Source: Neorhodopirellula pilleata
Lineage (GTDB): Bacteria; Planctomycetota; Planctomycetia; Pirellulales; Pirellulaceae
Direction: 5' to 3'
Length of the DNA: 64,000 bases
Assembly (NCBI RefSeq): GCF_007859915.1
Contig: NZ_SJPM01000008.1
Span: 307,781-371,780, forward strand
Position numbers and translations under genes: made by a program. Every line of letters begins with the position of its first letter. The stretch's first letter is position 1. Shown here piece by piece: positions 18,286 through 26,500 of this stretch. The notes under the pieces are model-generated. The model did no database searches, was not told the DNA's origin, and worked only from the letters and a program-made list of their open reading frames with translations.

Positions 18286-19002
18286 TTGCGAATCTTGGTG
18301 GCGGTTTGCACGTACAACGAAGCCGACAACATCCATGAGGTCTTAACGCGAATCATCACCGCGGTGCCCGAAGCAGATGTGTTGGTCGTCGATGACGATT
18401 CACCTGACCAAACATCCGAACTTGTCGAGCAGTTCTCGCGATCTTGCGACGGCCAACACACGGTACGCTGTCTCGTTCGTCACGAACGGGGCTTAGGTGG
18501 CGCGATTCGACAAGCGATGAAGGTCGCCGTCGAGGAACGTTACGATTTGTTCTGCAATCTCGATGCGGATCTCTCACACGACCCAGCCGATCTGCCCGGG
18601 TTGATTGATCTGATCGCATCGGCGAAAGTGGATATCGCCGTCGGCTCTCGTTATGTTCCTGGCGGCGATATCGTGGGCTGGCCGATGCATCGCAAGTGGA
18701 TGAGCCGTACGATCAACGCGGTCGCCCGACGAAAGTTGGGATTGCCGGTCAACGACGCAAGTGGCTCGTTCCGATGTTATCGCGTTTCCAGATTGGCCGA
18801 ATTGGATCTCGATGCGGAATCTTCCGATGGATACTCGTTCCTGCAAGAGGTCCTCTTGCGTTTGCATCGATCCGGCGCGACGATGGCTGAACTGCCGATT
18901 AGGTTCACCGAACGCATTGCCGGCGATAGTAAATTGAATTTTCGCGAAGCCATCCGATCCGGCTGGACGGTGTTTCGATTAGGTGCAAGCGATTCGAAAT
19001 AA
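18286..19002 (+). CDS. Family 2 glycosyltransferase, polyprenol-phosphate mannosyltransferase type
   Basis: A 238-residue GT-A protein. The nucleotide-sugar fold starts at once with VAVCTYNEADNI and continues with VLVVDDDSPDQT; the metal-binding DAD motif lies near residue 92 (NLDADLSHDP). The block DASGSFRCYR near 160 and the terminal FTERIAGDSKLN motif are typical of dolichol/polyprenol-phosphate mannose synthases. It should transfer a hexose from GDP- or UDP-sugar to a polyprenyl phosphate at the inner face of the membrane. There are no C-terminal membrane segments, as in the soluble single-domain class. The start is TTG with a weak purine site upstream. The sugar is not determined. Confidence 0.88.
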   Translation: MRILVAVCTYNEADNIHEVLTRIITAVPEADVLVVDDDSPDQTSELVEQFSRSCDGQHTVRCLVRHERGLGGAIRQAMKVAVEERYDLFCNLDADLSHDPADLPGLIDLIASAKVDIAVGSRYVPGGDIVGWPMHRKWMSRTINAVARRKLGLPVNDASGSFRCYRVSRLAELDLDAESSDGYSFLQEVLLRLHRSGATMAELPIRFTERIAGDSKLNFREAIRSGWTVFRLGASDSK

Positions 19003-19022
19003 GGCGGCTCAAGTAGGCTACC

Positions 19023-19275
19023 AAGTAGGCTGGGTGGAGGAGGCTTTGCGACGAACACCCGGCAATTTGGAAGGGGTTTGATCGGACTGATTCGTCAGAT
19101 CAGTCATATCAGACCGATCTTTTTGAACGCGTACGGCTGAGCTGCCGGGTCTTCGCTGTCGCTGCGACCCAGCCTACGATGCGGTTGATTTGCCGGGTCT
19201 TCGCTGTCGCTGCGACCCAGCCTACGATACGGCTGACCTGCCGGGTCTCCGCTATCGCTGCGACCCAGCCTACGA
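19023..19275 (+). repeat. Repeat cluster: variant family B unit plus three tandem 48-bp family B units
   Basis: A reverse-orientation variant (gtaggctgggtggagg to cacccggca) is at 19023-19064. Three units with a 48-bp period start at 19143, 19191 and 19239, each ending cgacccagcctacg. Because 48 is divisible by three, the array stays open in frame with the antiporter gene and would add a spurious repetitive N-terminus to it. Confidence 0.85.
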
Positions 19276-19285
19276 TGGAACTTCT

Positions 19286-20881
19286 ATGGATTACGGCCTC
19301 GCTAGTCTGCTGCCCCCCGCCGCTGCGATCGTTTTGGCGCTCGCGACGCGGAGAGTGCTTTTGCCGTTGGCTTTGGGGATTTTGGTTGCGGCCGGACAAT
19401 TGAGCGACGGGTCGGTCGTGAGCGACCGGCTTGTTAACGCAGGTAGCCTGTTCTTCATGGCGATCTATGAATCTGTTGTCGACACCGATCACTTGATGGT
19501 GCTGGCGTTCACGTTGACGCTCGGGGCGATGGTCGGTGTGATGGAAACGACAGGGACGATGCGGGCGGCGATCTCGATGATGGCATCGAAGGTGATCGAC
19601 ACCCGCGGTGGCCAAACCTTGATCGCCGTTACCGGACTGGCGGTATTCTTTGATGACTATGCCAATACGTTATTGGTCGGCGGAACGATGCGGACGACCG
19701 CCGACCGGCTCGGGATCTCGCGAGCCAAACTGGCTTATCTGGTCGATTCAACCGCCGCGCCCGTTGCCGGACTGGCGATCGTCAGCACATGGGTTGCGAC
19801 CGAGATCAGCTACCTGCAATCCGGCATCGATGCCTCGACCAGCGGTGTCGGACTGAACGCGTTCGAGTTTTTTATCGCTAGCATTCCGTATCGTTTCTAT
19901 CCTTGGTTGGCCATCGGGTTGGTCTTCATGATCGCGCGAACCGGACGCGACTTTGGCCCCATGCGACGGGAGGAATTGAAATCGCGTGAGGCATCTCGTC
20001 AATCAGTGAAGAAGCCTGATGCGGAATCGTTCGCCTCGGCATCGTGTTGGCAAACGTTACTTTCCGCCACTTTGCCGGTGTTGATTTGTTTGTTCGCCGT
20101 ACTTGCAACTTTGTTAGTGACTGGCATGAGTTCGCTCGAACCGACCGACCTTCGATCAGATCGTCAACCGTCCGCCATGAACCTCATCCGGGACGCAGGC
20201 ACCTTGATCGGTTCGGGCAATTCATATCTAGCGTTGGTAATCGGCGGCACGACAGGGTTGTTCGCTTCGCTGGCGATCGGTGCAGGTTGGAGTCGCTGTG
20301 GTGGGCGAACGTTATTGCAGGGAGTTTGGAACGGTTGTGGGCAAATGATGCCGGCGATGGCGGTTTTGTGGTTGGCGTGGGCGTTGTCGGCGATGACCGA
20401 TCGGCTCGACACCGGAGGATACTTGTCGAGTTTACTGACGGACCGCTTGGATCCACGATGGTTGCCCACGTGTGTGTTCGTTTTGGCCGGAGCGATCGCG
20501 TTTTCGACCGGAACGAGTTGGGGGACGATGGCGATTTTGACGCCGATCGCCGTTGGGCTTGTTTTGGATATGCAATCAGCTGCCGGGGTCGTGTCGGTCG
20601 CCTCCGACCCGATCGCGTTGGCAACATTTAGCAGCGTCCTCGCGGGAGCGATTTTCGGGGACCATTGCTCACCGATCTCCGACACGACAGTGCTGTCGAG
20701 CCGCGCGAGTGGTTGCGATCACGTCGTTCACGTGACCACACAAATGCCCTATGCGATCTTAGCTGGGTTTGCCTGTATCGTAACGGGAACCATTCCGATC
20801 GCCTTTGGGGTGCCCGTGTGGTTGTGCCTGATCGCGGGACTGGTGTTGATGTACGCCGTGTTGCGTCTGATTGGTGACTAG
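19286..20881 (+). CDS. Na+/H+ antiporter, NhaC-like family
   Basis: The product is 531 residues with about eleven hydrophobic segments. NhaC-type blocks include VFFDDYANTLLVGGTMR, the PVAGLAIVSTWVATEI segment, and the late FSTGTSWGTMAI and GDHCSPISDTTVLSS motifs. The protein is probably an inner-membrane sodium or other cation antiporter, fitting for a marine bacterium. I start it at the ATG at 19286. The frame is open further upstream, but that part is translated from the tandem 48-bp repeats and is not expected in the protein. A tRNA gene follows about 200 bases downstream. Confidence 0.92.
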   Translation: MDYGLASLLPPAAAIVLALATRRVLLPLALGILVAAGQLSDGSVVSDRLVNAGSLFFMAIYESVVDTDHLMVLAFTLTLGAMVGVMETTGTMRAAISMMASKVIDTRGGQTLIAVTGLAVFFDDYANTLLVGGTMRTTADRLGISRAKLAYLVDSTAAPVAGLAIVSTWVATEISYLQSGIDASTSGVGLNAFEFFIASIPYRFYPWLAIGLVFMIARTGRDFGPMRREELKSREASRQSVKKPDAESFASASCWQTLLSATLPVLICLFAVLATLLVTGMSSLEPTDLRSDRQPSAMNLIRDAGTLIGSGNSYLALVIGGTTGLFASLAIGAGWSRCGGRTLLQGVWNGCGQMMPAMAVLWLAWALSAMTDRLDTGGYLSSLLTDRLDPRWLPTCVFVLAGAIAFSTGTSWGTMAILTPIAVGLVLDMQSAAGVVSVASDPIALATFSSVLAGAIFGDHCSPISDTTVLSSRASGCDHVVHVTTQMPYAILAGFACIVTGTIPIAFGVPVWLCLIAGLVLMYAVLRLIGD

Positions 20882-20906
20882 TAGTCTGGGACAGCTAAAA
20901 GTTAGG

Positions 20907-20962
20907 GTAGTGGATCTTGTTAAAGATCCTGTAGCGGCAGGATCTTTAACAAGATCCACTAC
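20907..20962. repeat. Perfect 25-bp inverted repeat
   Basis: Arms 20907-20931 and 20938-20962 are perfectly complementary around a 6-base loop. The arm contains ggatcttgttaaagatcc, itself nearly palindromic. It sits between the antiporter gene and tRNA-Ser. It could act as a terminator-like hairpin, but there is no T-run directly after it, so it is more likely a REP-like element. Confidence 0.85.
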
Positions 20963-21089
20963 AGCCAACCTATTTTTTTGCTGTAACAGAACGCTATGTG
21001 GGTGAAGTCTCGTTTTGCCGTAACAAGTCGTAAGGGACTTTCCGACCTTCGGCGGGCAGTTTAGACTGGGCGTTCGCGACGGCGATACC

Positions 21090-21176
21090 GGATGGGTGTC
21101 CGAGTGGTCGAAGGATCCAGTCTTGAAAACTGGCGTAGGGGTAACTCTACCGTGGGTTCGAATCCCACCCCATCCG
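21090..21176 (+). tRNA. tRNA-Ser (anticodon UGA)
   Basis: An 87-nt cloverleaf. The acceptor arm pairs ggatggg with cccatcc, and the discriminator is G. The anticodon loop in cagtcttgaaaactg gives TGA. A long variable arm (cgtaggggtaactctacc) marks a class II tRNA, and the T-arm reads gtggg-ttcgaat-cccac. The CCA end is not encoded. Confidence 0.95.
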
Positions 21177-21221
21177 CTCTTTTTCCTTATAACTTGAACC
21201 GACGCAGGGCAGGAATCCACG

Positions 21222-22322
21222 ATGTCCGAACCGATCCATTTCGTGATGCTCGGTGGGTTTCTTGGCGCGGGCAAGACGACATTGATTTCCAAATTGGCCA
21301 AGCGTTATCAGGCCGACGGCAAGCATGTGTGCGTCGTGACCAATGACCAAGCCGCCGGCCTCGTTGATACGCATCTGCTCCAGAGTCAAGGCATCGAGGT
21401 CAACGAAGTCGCCGGATCTTGTTTTTGCTGCAACTTCCATGGTCTCACCGACGCGATGACCGAGTTCGAAACGCGTCGTCGCCCAGACGTTATATTGGCT
21501 GAACCGGTTGGAAGTTGCACAGATTTGATGGCGACCATCGCGATGCCACTGATGCAGCGGATGGGCGAACAATTCACTCACAGCCCGTACGCCGTCATCC
21601 TCAAGCCGAGCCACGGGCTGCGGATTCTGTCTGGGAGCGGAGGCGGCTTTTCGGCCAAAGCGGAATACATTTTTCGTAAACAGATCGAAGAAGCCGAAGT
21701 CGTTTTGATCAATCGAATCGACGAATTGACATCCGACCAAGTCGATGAATTGGCAGGTTATCTGGCCGAGCAGTATCCGGCCAAGCGTATCGTACGGGTT
21801 TCCGCCAAGACGGACGAGAATCTGGATGAAGTGTATTCGATCGTCCAAAGTCGATCCGAAGCGCCCGCCGCGATGATGGAGGTCGACTACGACGTTTACG
21901 CCGAAGGCGAGGCTGAATTGGGATGGCTCAACGCATCACTGACTCTTGTCGCGACGAATCCCTACTCGCTTGATGAAATGACTATGTCGTTGGTTGAGCT
22001 GATTCGGAAAGCGCTGTTGTCCAAAGATGCCGAGCCCGCACACTTGAAAGTGCTTTCGTCGACCGGCGGACACGTGAGCGTCGCCAATTTGGTCAGCAGT
22101 GAATCGCCCGCGATCCTATCGATGGAGTCAGGTGAATCAACGTCGCAAGCGAGCGTTATTGTTAACGCTCGAGTTTGCATGTCGCCGGATACGTTACGCC
22201 CGTTGGTGGAGGAGGTACTGGAACAGATCGCTGATCGTTTCCATGCTGTGATGACAGTCGAGCGGATCGAAGCGTTTCGTCCAGGTCGGCCTGTACCGAC
22301 CTATCGAGTAACGGCGAGCTAA
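21222..22322 (+). CDS. CobW/P47K-type (COG0523) GTP-binding protein, putative metal chaperone
   Basis: A 366-residue G3E GTPase. The P-loop GGFLGAGKTT lies at residues 10-19, the family metal-binding motif CFCCNF (CxCC) near 66, the Walker B-type AEPVGSC near 90 and the base-recognition NRID near 165. COG0523 proteins deliver zinc, cobalt or other metals to target enzymes in a GTP-dependent way. The C-terminal 140 residues are less typical of CobW_C, so the metal and the client are open. The cobalamin-type methyltransferase gene is 15 kb away, so there is no operon support for a cobalt role. The gene starts 45 bases after tRNA-Ser. Confidence 0.9.
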   Translation: MSEPIHFVMLGGFLGAGKTTLISKLAKRYQADGKHVCVVTNDQAAGLVDTHLLQSQGIEVNEVAGSCFCCNFHGLTDAMTEFETRRRPDVILAEPVGSCTDLMATIAMPLMQRMGEQFTHSPYAVILKPSHGLRILSGSGGGFSAKAEYIFRKQIEEAEVVLINRIDELTSDQVDELAGYLAEQYPAKRIVRVSAKTDENLDEVYSIVQSRSEAPAAMMEVDYDVYAEGEAELGWLNASLTLVATNPYSLDEMTMSLVELIRKALLSKDAEPAHLKVLSSTGGHVSVANLVSSESPAILSMESGESTSQASVIVNARVCMSPDTLRPLVEEVLEQIADRFHAVMTVERIEAFRPGRPVPTYRVTAS

Positions 22323-22431
22323 GCATCGCGTGAACATTAAGTGGTGGCGACTTTCAGTCGCCAAACCCTGAAACGTCGACTGAAAGTCGACGCCACGTTA
22401 AGAATCCATCACTTATTGTTCACGCGATGCT
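22322..22431. repeat. Nested inverted-repeat element after the CobW-like gene
   Basis: The outer arms agcatcgcgtgaaca (22322-22336) and tgttcacgcgatgct (22417-22431) are perfect complements. An inner pair, gtggcgactttcagtcg and its near complement ending gacgccac (about 22344-22396), forms a second hairpin. The element begins on the last base of the gene's stop codon. No protein is encoded. Confidence 0.8.
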
Positions 22432-22481
22432 AACGCATTTTTCCGCTGCATTCGTCGGGTAGCGAAACTCGAATTCTACCT

Positions 22482-23012
22482 TCACATCTCTCGGTCGATA
22501 TCGGCAACGTGTCGTAAGAGTCGCTGCAATGTCGGCGAGACTCGGGTTTCATTTTGCGTTTCGCACTGTCGATGATTGATCCAAAACTCTCGGCCGTGAA
22601 CGCCTGAGACGATCACTTCCAAAATCACCGGTAAGGTTGAGTTCTTTTCGAGTGGCTTGATCAACAACCCATCGCCACCGAGCTTTTGGACGGCGCCTTC
22701 GACGTCGCGGTCATCAAGGCTTGTCATCACCAAAACTGGAGTCGTAGCAATTCGCTGGTCTGGCGAATTTCGGATCCGTTGAAGCAATTCCAAGCCGGAG
22801 CATTGCGGCATCTCAATATCGGTAATCAACAGATCCACATCAAGGGACTGCAGACGTTCCCAGGCGACGTGGCCATCACTGGCCGATTCGCATTGGAGCC
22901 CGCAGTCGCGAAGCCAGCGCGAAAGCACCCGATGGGTGGATCGCACGTCATCGGCGATGAGACAACGATTGGCACGGCGAGCGTCAGCCGTACGTGGTTG
23001 GGGCTCGGCCAT
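22482..23012 (-). CDS. Single-domain response regulator (CheY-like receiver)
   Basis: A 176-residue protein with one receiver domain. The acidic pocket is Asp21-Asp22 (IADD), the phospho-acceptor Asp65 (TDIEMP), the switch residue Thr97 (VMTS) and the conserved Lys119 (LIKP). There is no output domain; about 55 residues follow the receiver (including VIVSGVHGREFWINHR) and resemble nothing I know. It probably relays a signal to a partner protein. No histidine kinase is nearby. It lies 24 bases downstream of the DUF1328 gene on the same strand, so they may be co-transcribed. Confidence 0.9.
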   Translation of the reverse strand: MAEPQPRTADARRANRCLIADDVRSTHRVLSRWLRDCGLQCESASDGHVAWERLQSLDVDLLITDIEMPQCSGLELLQRIRNSPDQRIATTPVLVMTSLDDRDVEGAVQKLGGDGLLIKPLEKNSTLPVILEVIVSGVHGREFWINHRQCETQNETRVSPTLQRLLRHVADIDREM

Positions 23013-23036
23013 GAACGCGTTTCCTGTTTCCTAAGT

Positions 23037-23204
23037 CTAAACCGAACGACTGCGTCGACCGAAAATGAGACTAATCAGAAACAGGACGACAAACACGACG
23101 AATAGGATTTGAGCGATTGTGGAAGCTCCACCGGCGATCCCACCGAAGCCAAGGAGACCGGCGATCAGAGCGATAACGAAAAAGACGGCTGCCCAGTAAA
23201 GCAT
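23037..23204 (-). CDS. DUF1328 (YtjA) family small membrane protein
   Basis: A 55-residue protein read directly from the minus strand, starting MLYWAAVFFVIALIAGLLGF and ending FGRRSRSV. It has two hydrophobic helices with a Gly-rich turn (GGIAGGAS) between them, as in the DUF1328/YtjA family. A GAGGAA site lies 8 bases before the ATG. Family members are often stress-induced inner-membrane proteins of unknown function. Confidence 0.88.
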   Translation of the reverse strand: MLYWAAVFFVIALIAGLLGFGGIAGGASTIAQILFVVFVVLFLISLIFGRRSRSV

Positions 23205-23525
23205 TTTTTTATTCCTCGAAGAGTGGCATTGGCGATCGCCGCATGCGATCGTCCGAACAACTCAAGGGGAATGCATTTCACATGCCAATGGCGTACAGAG
23301 AACCCTCAGAGAATAAAAAAAGCCCGGTCCTCCCCCCGAAGGACCGAGCTTGTTTTGTGGTACCGCGATCACTCGCTGGACCACTCATTCGTCCGACTCC
23401 CGTTAGTGCAAAGTGATTGGGATGATCGTTTTGTCGCAGACCGAAGCATCACCGGCTCCCGAGCGGTCGCGAACGATCATCCGAGGCACCTCGATCGAGG
23501 AGTCGAACGATGGATCGATGGATGT
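23205..23525. other. Intergenic region upstream of DUF1328, holds a terminator
   Basis: These 321 bases contain the terminator of the DUF11 gene (listed separately) and must contain the promoter of the DUF1328 gene. Nothing else is recognised. Confidence 0.5.
23314..23350 (-). terminator. Rho-independent terminator of the DUF11 gene
   Basis: Read on the minus strand, a 10-bp GC-rich stem (agctcggtcc with ggaccgggct, one mismatch) around a G-rich loop is followed by seven T. It lies about 180 bases after the stop of the large DUF11 gene. Confidence 0.85.
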
Positions 23526-26500
23526 TTACAAAATGCAGAGCTTATAGCTGAGGAACGGCACCAGCGCGAAATCATTCTCCGGTGCTGTGGTCCCGCCTGC
23601 ACCGCCAACGATCACCTGGATCGTTTCGTTGGCTGCGTCAGCCGGGGTCGCCGAGGGGCCGGCCGTTTCCAGACCGTCGTTGAAGTACTCTGGCAAGGTC
23701 AGGCGTTGAACGTTGTAAGTCCCCGCAATCAGGTCATCAAATTGATAGACACCATTGGCGTCGGTGGTGGTTCGACGTCCGGCGGCTCCGAGATCACCGC
23801 CGGTCAGTAACAATTCAATGCCCGCGAGCGGGTTATCCATGCCATTGAGGATGCCGTCATTGTTGAAGTCGCGGAAGATCGTTCCCGACAATTCATTGAT
23901 GGCTTGGTCGATGGCAGTGGTTGCGGTAGCCGAGTTGTCGCTTGAGTTGGTTTCGGCGGTGCTTGTCGTAACATTGACGGTGTTGACCTGCGAGGCGATG
24001 GTGCCCGCGTTGACGCTCGCGACGATCGTAAATTGGAACGAACCTCCCGATGCGAGTGTTCCTCCGTTGACGGTCACGGTTTGTCCGGTTGCCGAGAGTG
24101 CCGCACCTCCGGGACCGACGCCGCTGACAAACGTTACACCGGCAGGCAGCGTATCAACGGCGGTGACATTGGCCGCCGGGGACGGGCCATCATTGTTGAC
24201 GATCACCGTGTAGGTCAATTGCGAACCTGCCTGAGCCGTCGCGATATCGACGCTCTTGCTGACCCTTACATTGGCTTGAGGCGTGACGGTAACGACGGCT
24301 GACGCTGAGTTATTGTTCGTATCGGTTTCACCAGCGGCAGTGACGAAAGAAACATTATTGGTCAGCGGACCGTTTGCATCATCATTCACCGAAGCGGTGA
24401 TCGTGTAGGTTTGTGTTGCACCAGGTGCCAAGTCGAACGCGGGGAAAACTAACGTGCCATTGGTGTTGGTCGGAGTCACAGCGGCCCCCGCGGCCGTTGC
24501 GGACGTGAATGTCAACCCGGCAGGCAAAACATCTGTCAAGACCACGTTCGTGGCCCGAGAGGGACTCTGCCCGTTGTCCGCTTCGGTTCCGTCATCGTCG
24601 GTGTCGTGCGAAACCACGATCGTGTAGGTCACGTTGTCGAGTGGTCCGACGGTGGTGTTTCCGGTCACGGCCTTGCTAACGACCAAGTCGAATTGCGGTG
24701 TTAGGGTGATTGTGGCGGTGTCGGAATTATTGGCCGTATCGAGTTCGGTCACACCGGGAACCACCACCGAGGCGGAGTTCACGATGGTGCCAGTGGCGTC
24801 GTTGTTGATGTCGGCGGTTACCGTGAAGGTGCGAGTTTCACCTACCGGGATCGAGGCGTATTCGACCAGCAAAGCCCGAGTAGTCGTGTTGAAGTTTTGG
24901 TTGGTGATTCCGGTCCCGGTGATCGTAACGCCGGTTAAACCGGCCGGCAGAGTATCGGTCACGTCAACGTTGATCGCGTCGGAAAGACTGTCGGTGTCGT
25001 GGCTCACGGTGAACGTGTAGACAACTTGATCTTGTCCTGGTACCGCAGTGGTCGGGGCGACAGTCTTGTCCAAGATCAAGTCGATTCGTGGGTCGGGGTC
25101 GATCGAGACCGTGCCGGTGTTATTGGTCGAGTCGGACTCGGGGTCGGTCGAACTGATGGTTGCCGTGTTGGCGATCGGATCGAACTGGTTCGAAGCAACT
25201 TGAACTTCAAATGTGAACGTTCGTGATTCACCGACACCAAGGTCGGGAAGGTTGAACGTTAAAGCTTGTCCGGTCGGTGGCACCAGGGTCGCGCCACTGG
25301 TTCCCGCATCGAAACTACCGGCAACGAGTGTCAGCGATCCGTTGAGCGTGTCGGTCACCTGGACCCCGCGAGCGACCGAAGGTCCGGAGTTGGTTGCCGT
25401 GATTTGGTAAGTCACGAAGCCGCCCGCAGAAATGCTAAAGGGATCTGTCGAGTCGATGATATCGTCGGTGTCATCGCCGTCGGTGCGATCATCAGGTGTT
25501 CGTGTGCTTAGAACCGTTTTGGTCACGGTAACGTCCGTCAAGCGGGTCACTGCAGTGTCATCGGTCGCAGTGGCGTCGGGAGCGTTGTCCGCTGTTACGG
25601 TGACTGAGTTGCCCAGCGGCGAGTCTCCATCGGCCAAGTCTGGATCGACGTCGACGATGATCGTGAATGTTTCATCTTCGCCAGGTGCAAGGCTGCCCAA
25701 GACAGCGCGGATTTTACCATCGTCTGCACCGCCAACTACCGGATCAACCGTACCGGTGCCGTCAGTGAACGTGCCAGAAACGAACGTCGTGCCCACCGGC
25801 AACGTGTCCAACGCGACCACGTTGGCCGCCGCGTCGGCACCGGCATCATTGGTGACGGTGATCGTGTACGTGATTTGAGTTCCCGCTGCCGTCGTTGTCA
25901 GCGAGTCAGTCTTGGTGACCGAGATATCGGCGAACGGAATATCAACTGTTTCCAGCGCGATGTTGTTCTCGAGCGCTCCGTCGAGCGGATCGCCGGGATT
26001 GCGGTCGGCAGGTACGGTGTCGATGTTGGCTTCGACTTGGAATCCGCTGACTTGCGCTTCGTTAATCGGATCTGAGGAGATTGCTCCGTCGATAGTCGCA
26101 GTAACGGTGAAGGTCGCCGACGCGCCAGCGGCAAGACTACCGACATTGAACGATTGAGCCGGTCGTCCGCCGATCGTGCTGGTGGTGAAGGAAACCGGAT
26201 CGGGAACGCTGTCTTGAACGCTCGTGATCGTCAATCCGACCGGCGCGAAGTCATCGACGACCACATTGGTGGCCTCATTAAGACCGAGGTTCGAAACCGT
26301 GATCGTGAAGACGGCAGTGCCACCTGGCTGCAGCGTGCTGGCGCCGGCGTTAATCGTCTTGTCAATTCGCAGATCAACCTCCGGCAAGACGCCAAAGTCC
26401 ACCGTCGTATTGGTATTGCCGGTCGTCGGTTCCCCACCGATCGTTAATGTGATCGGACCGCTGACGAAACCCACACCGGCAACCAACGAGCCGTCATTGT

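Noticed and set aside
19190..19285. N-terminal extension of the antiporter
   Set aside because: It is translated from the tandem 48-bp repeat and would put a repetitive hydrophilic peptide before the first membrane helix.
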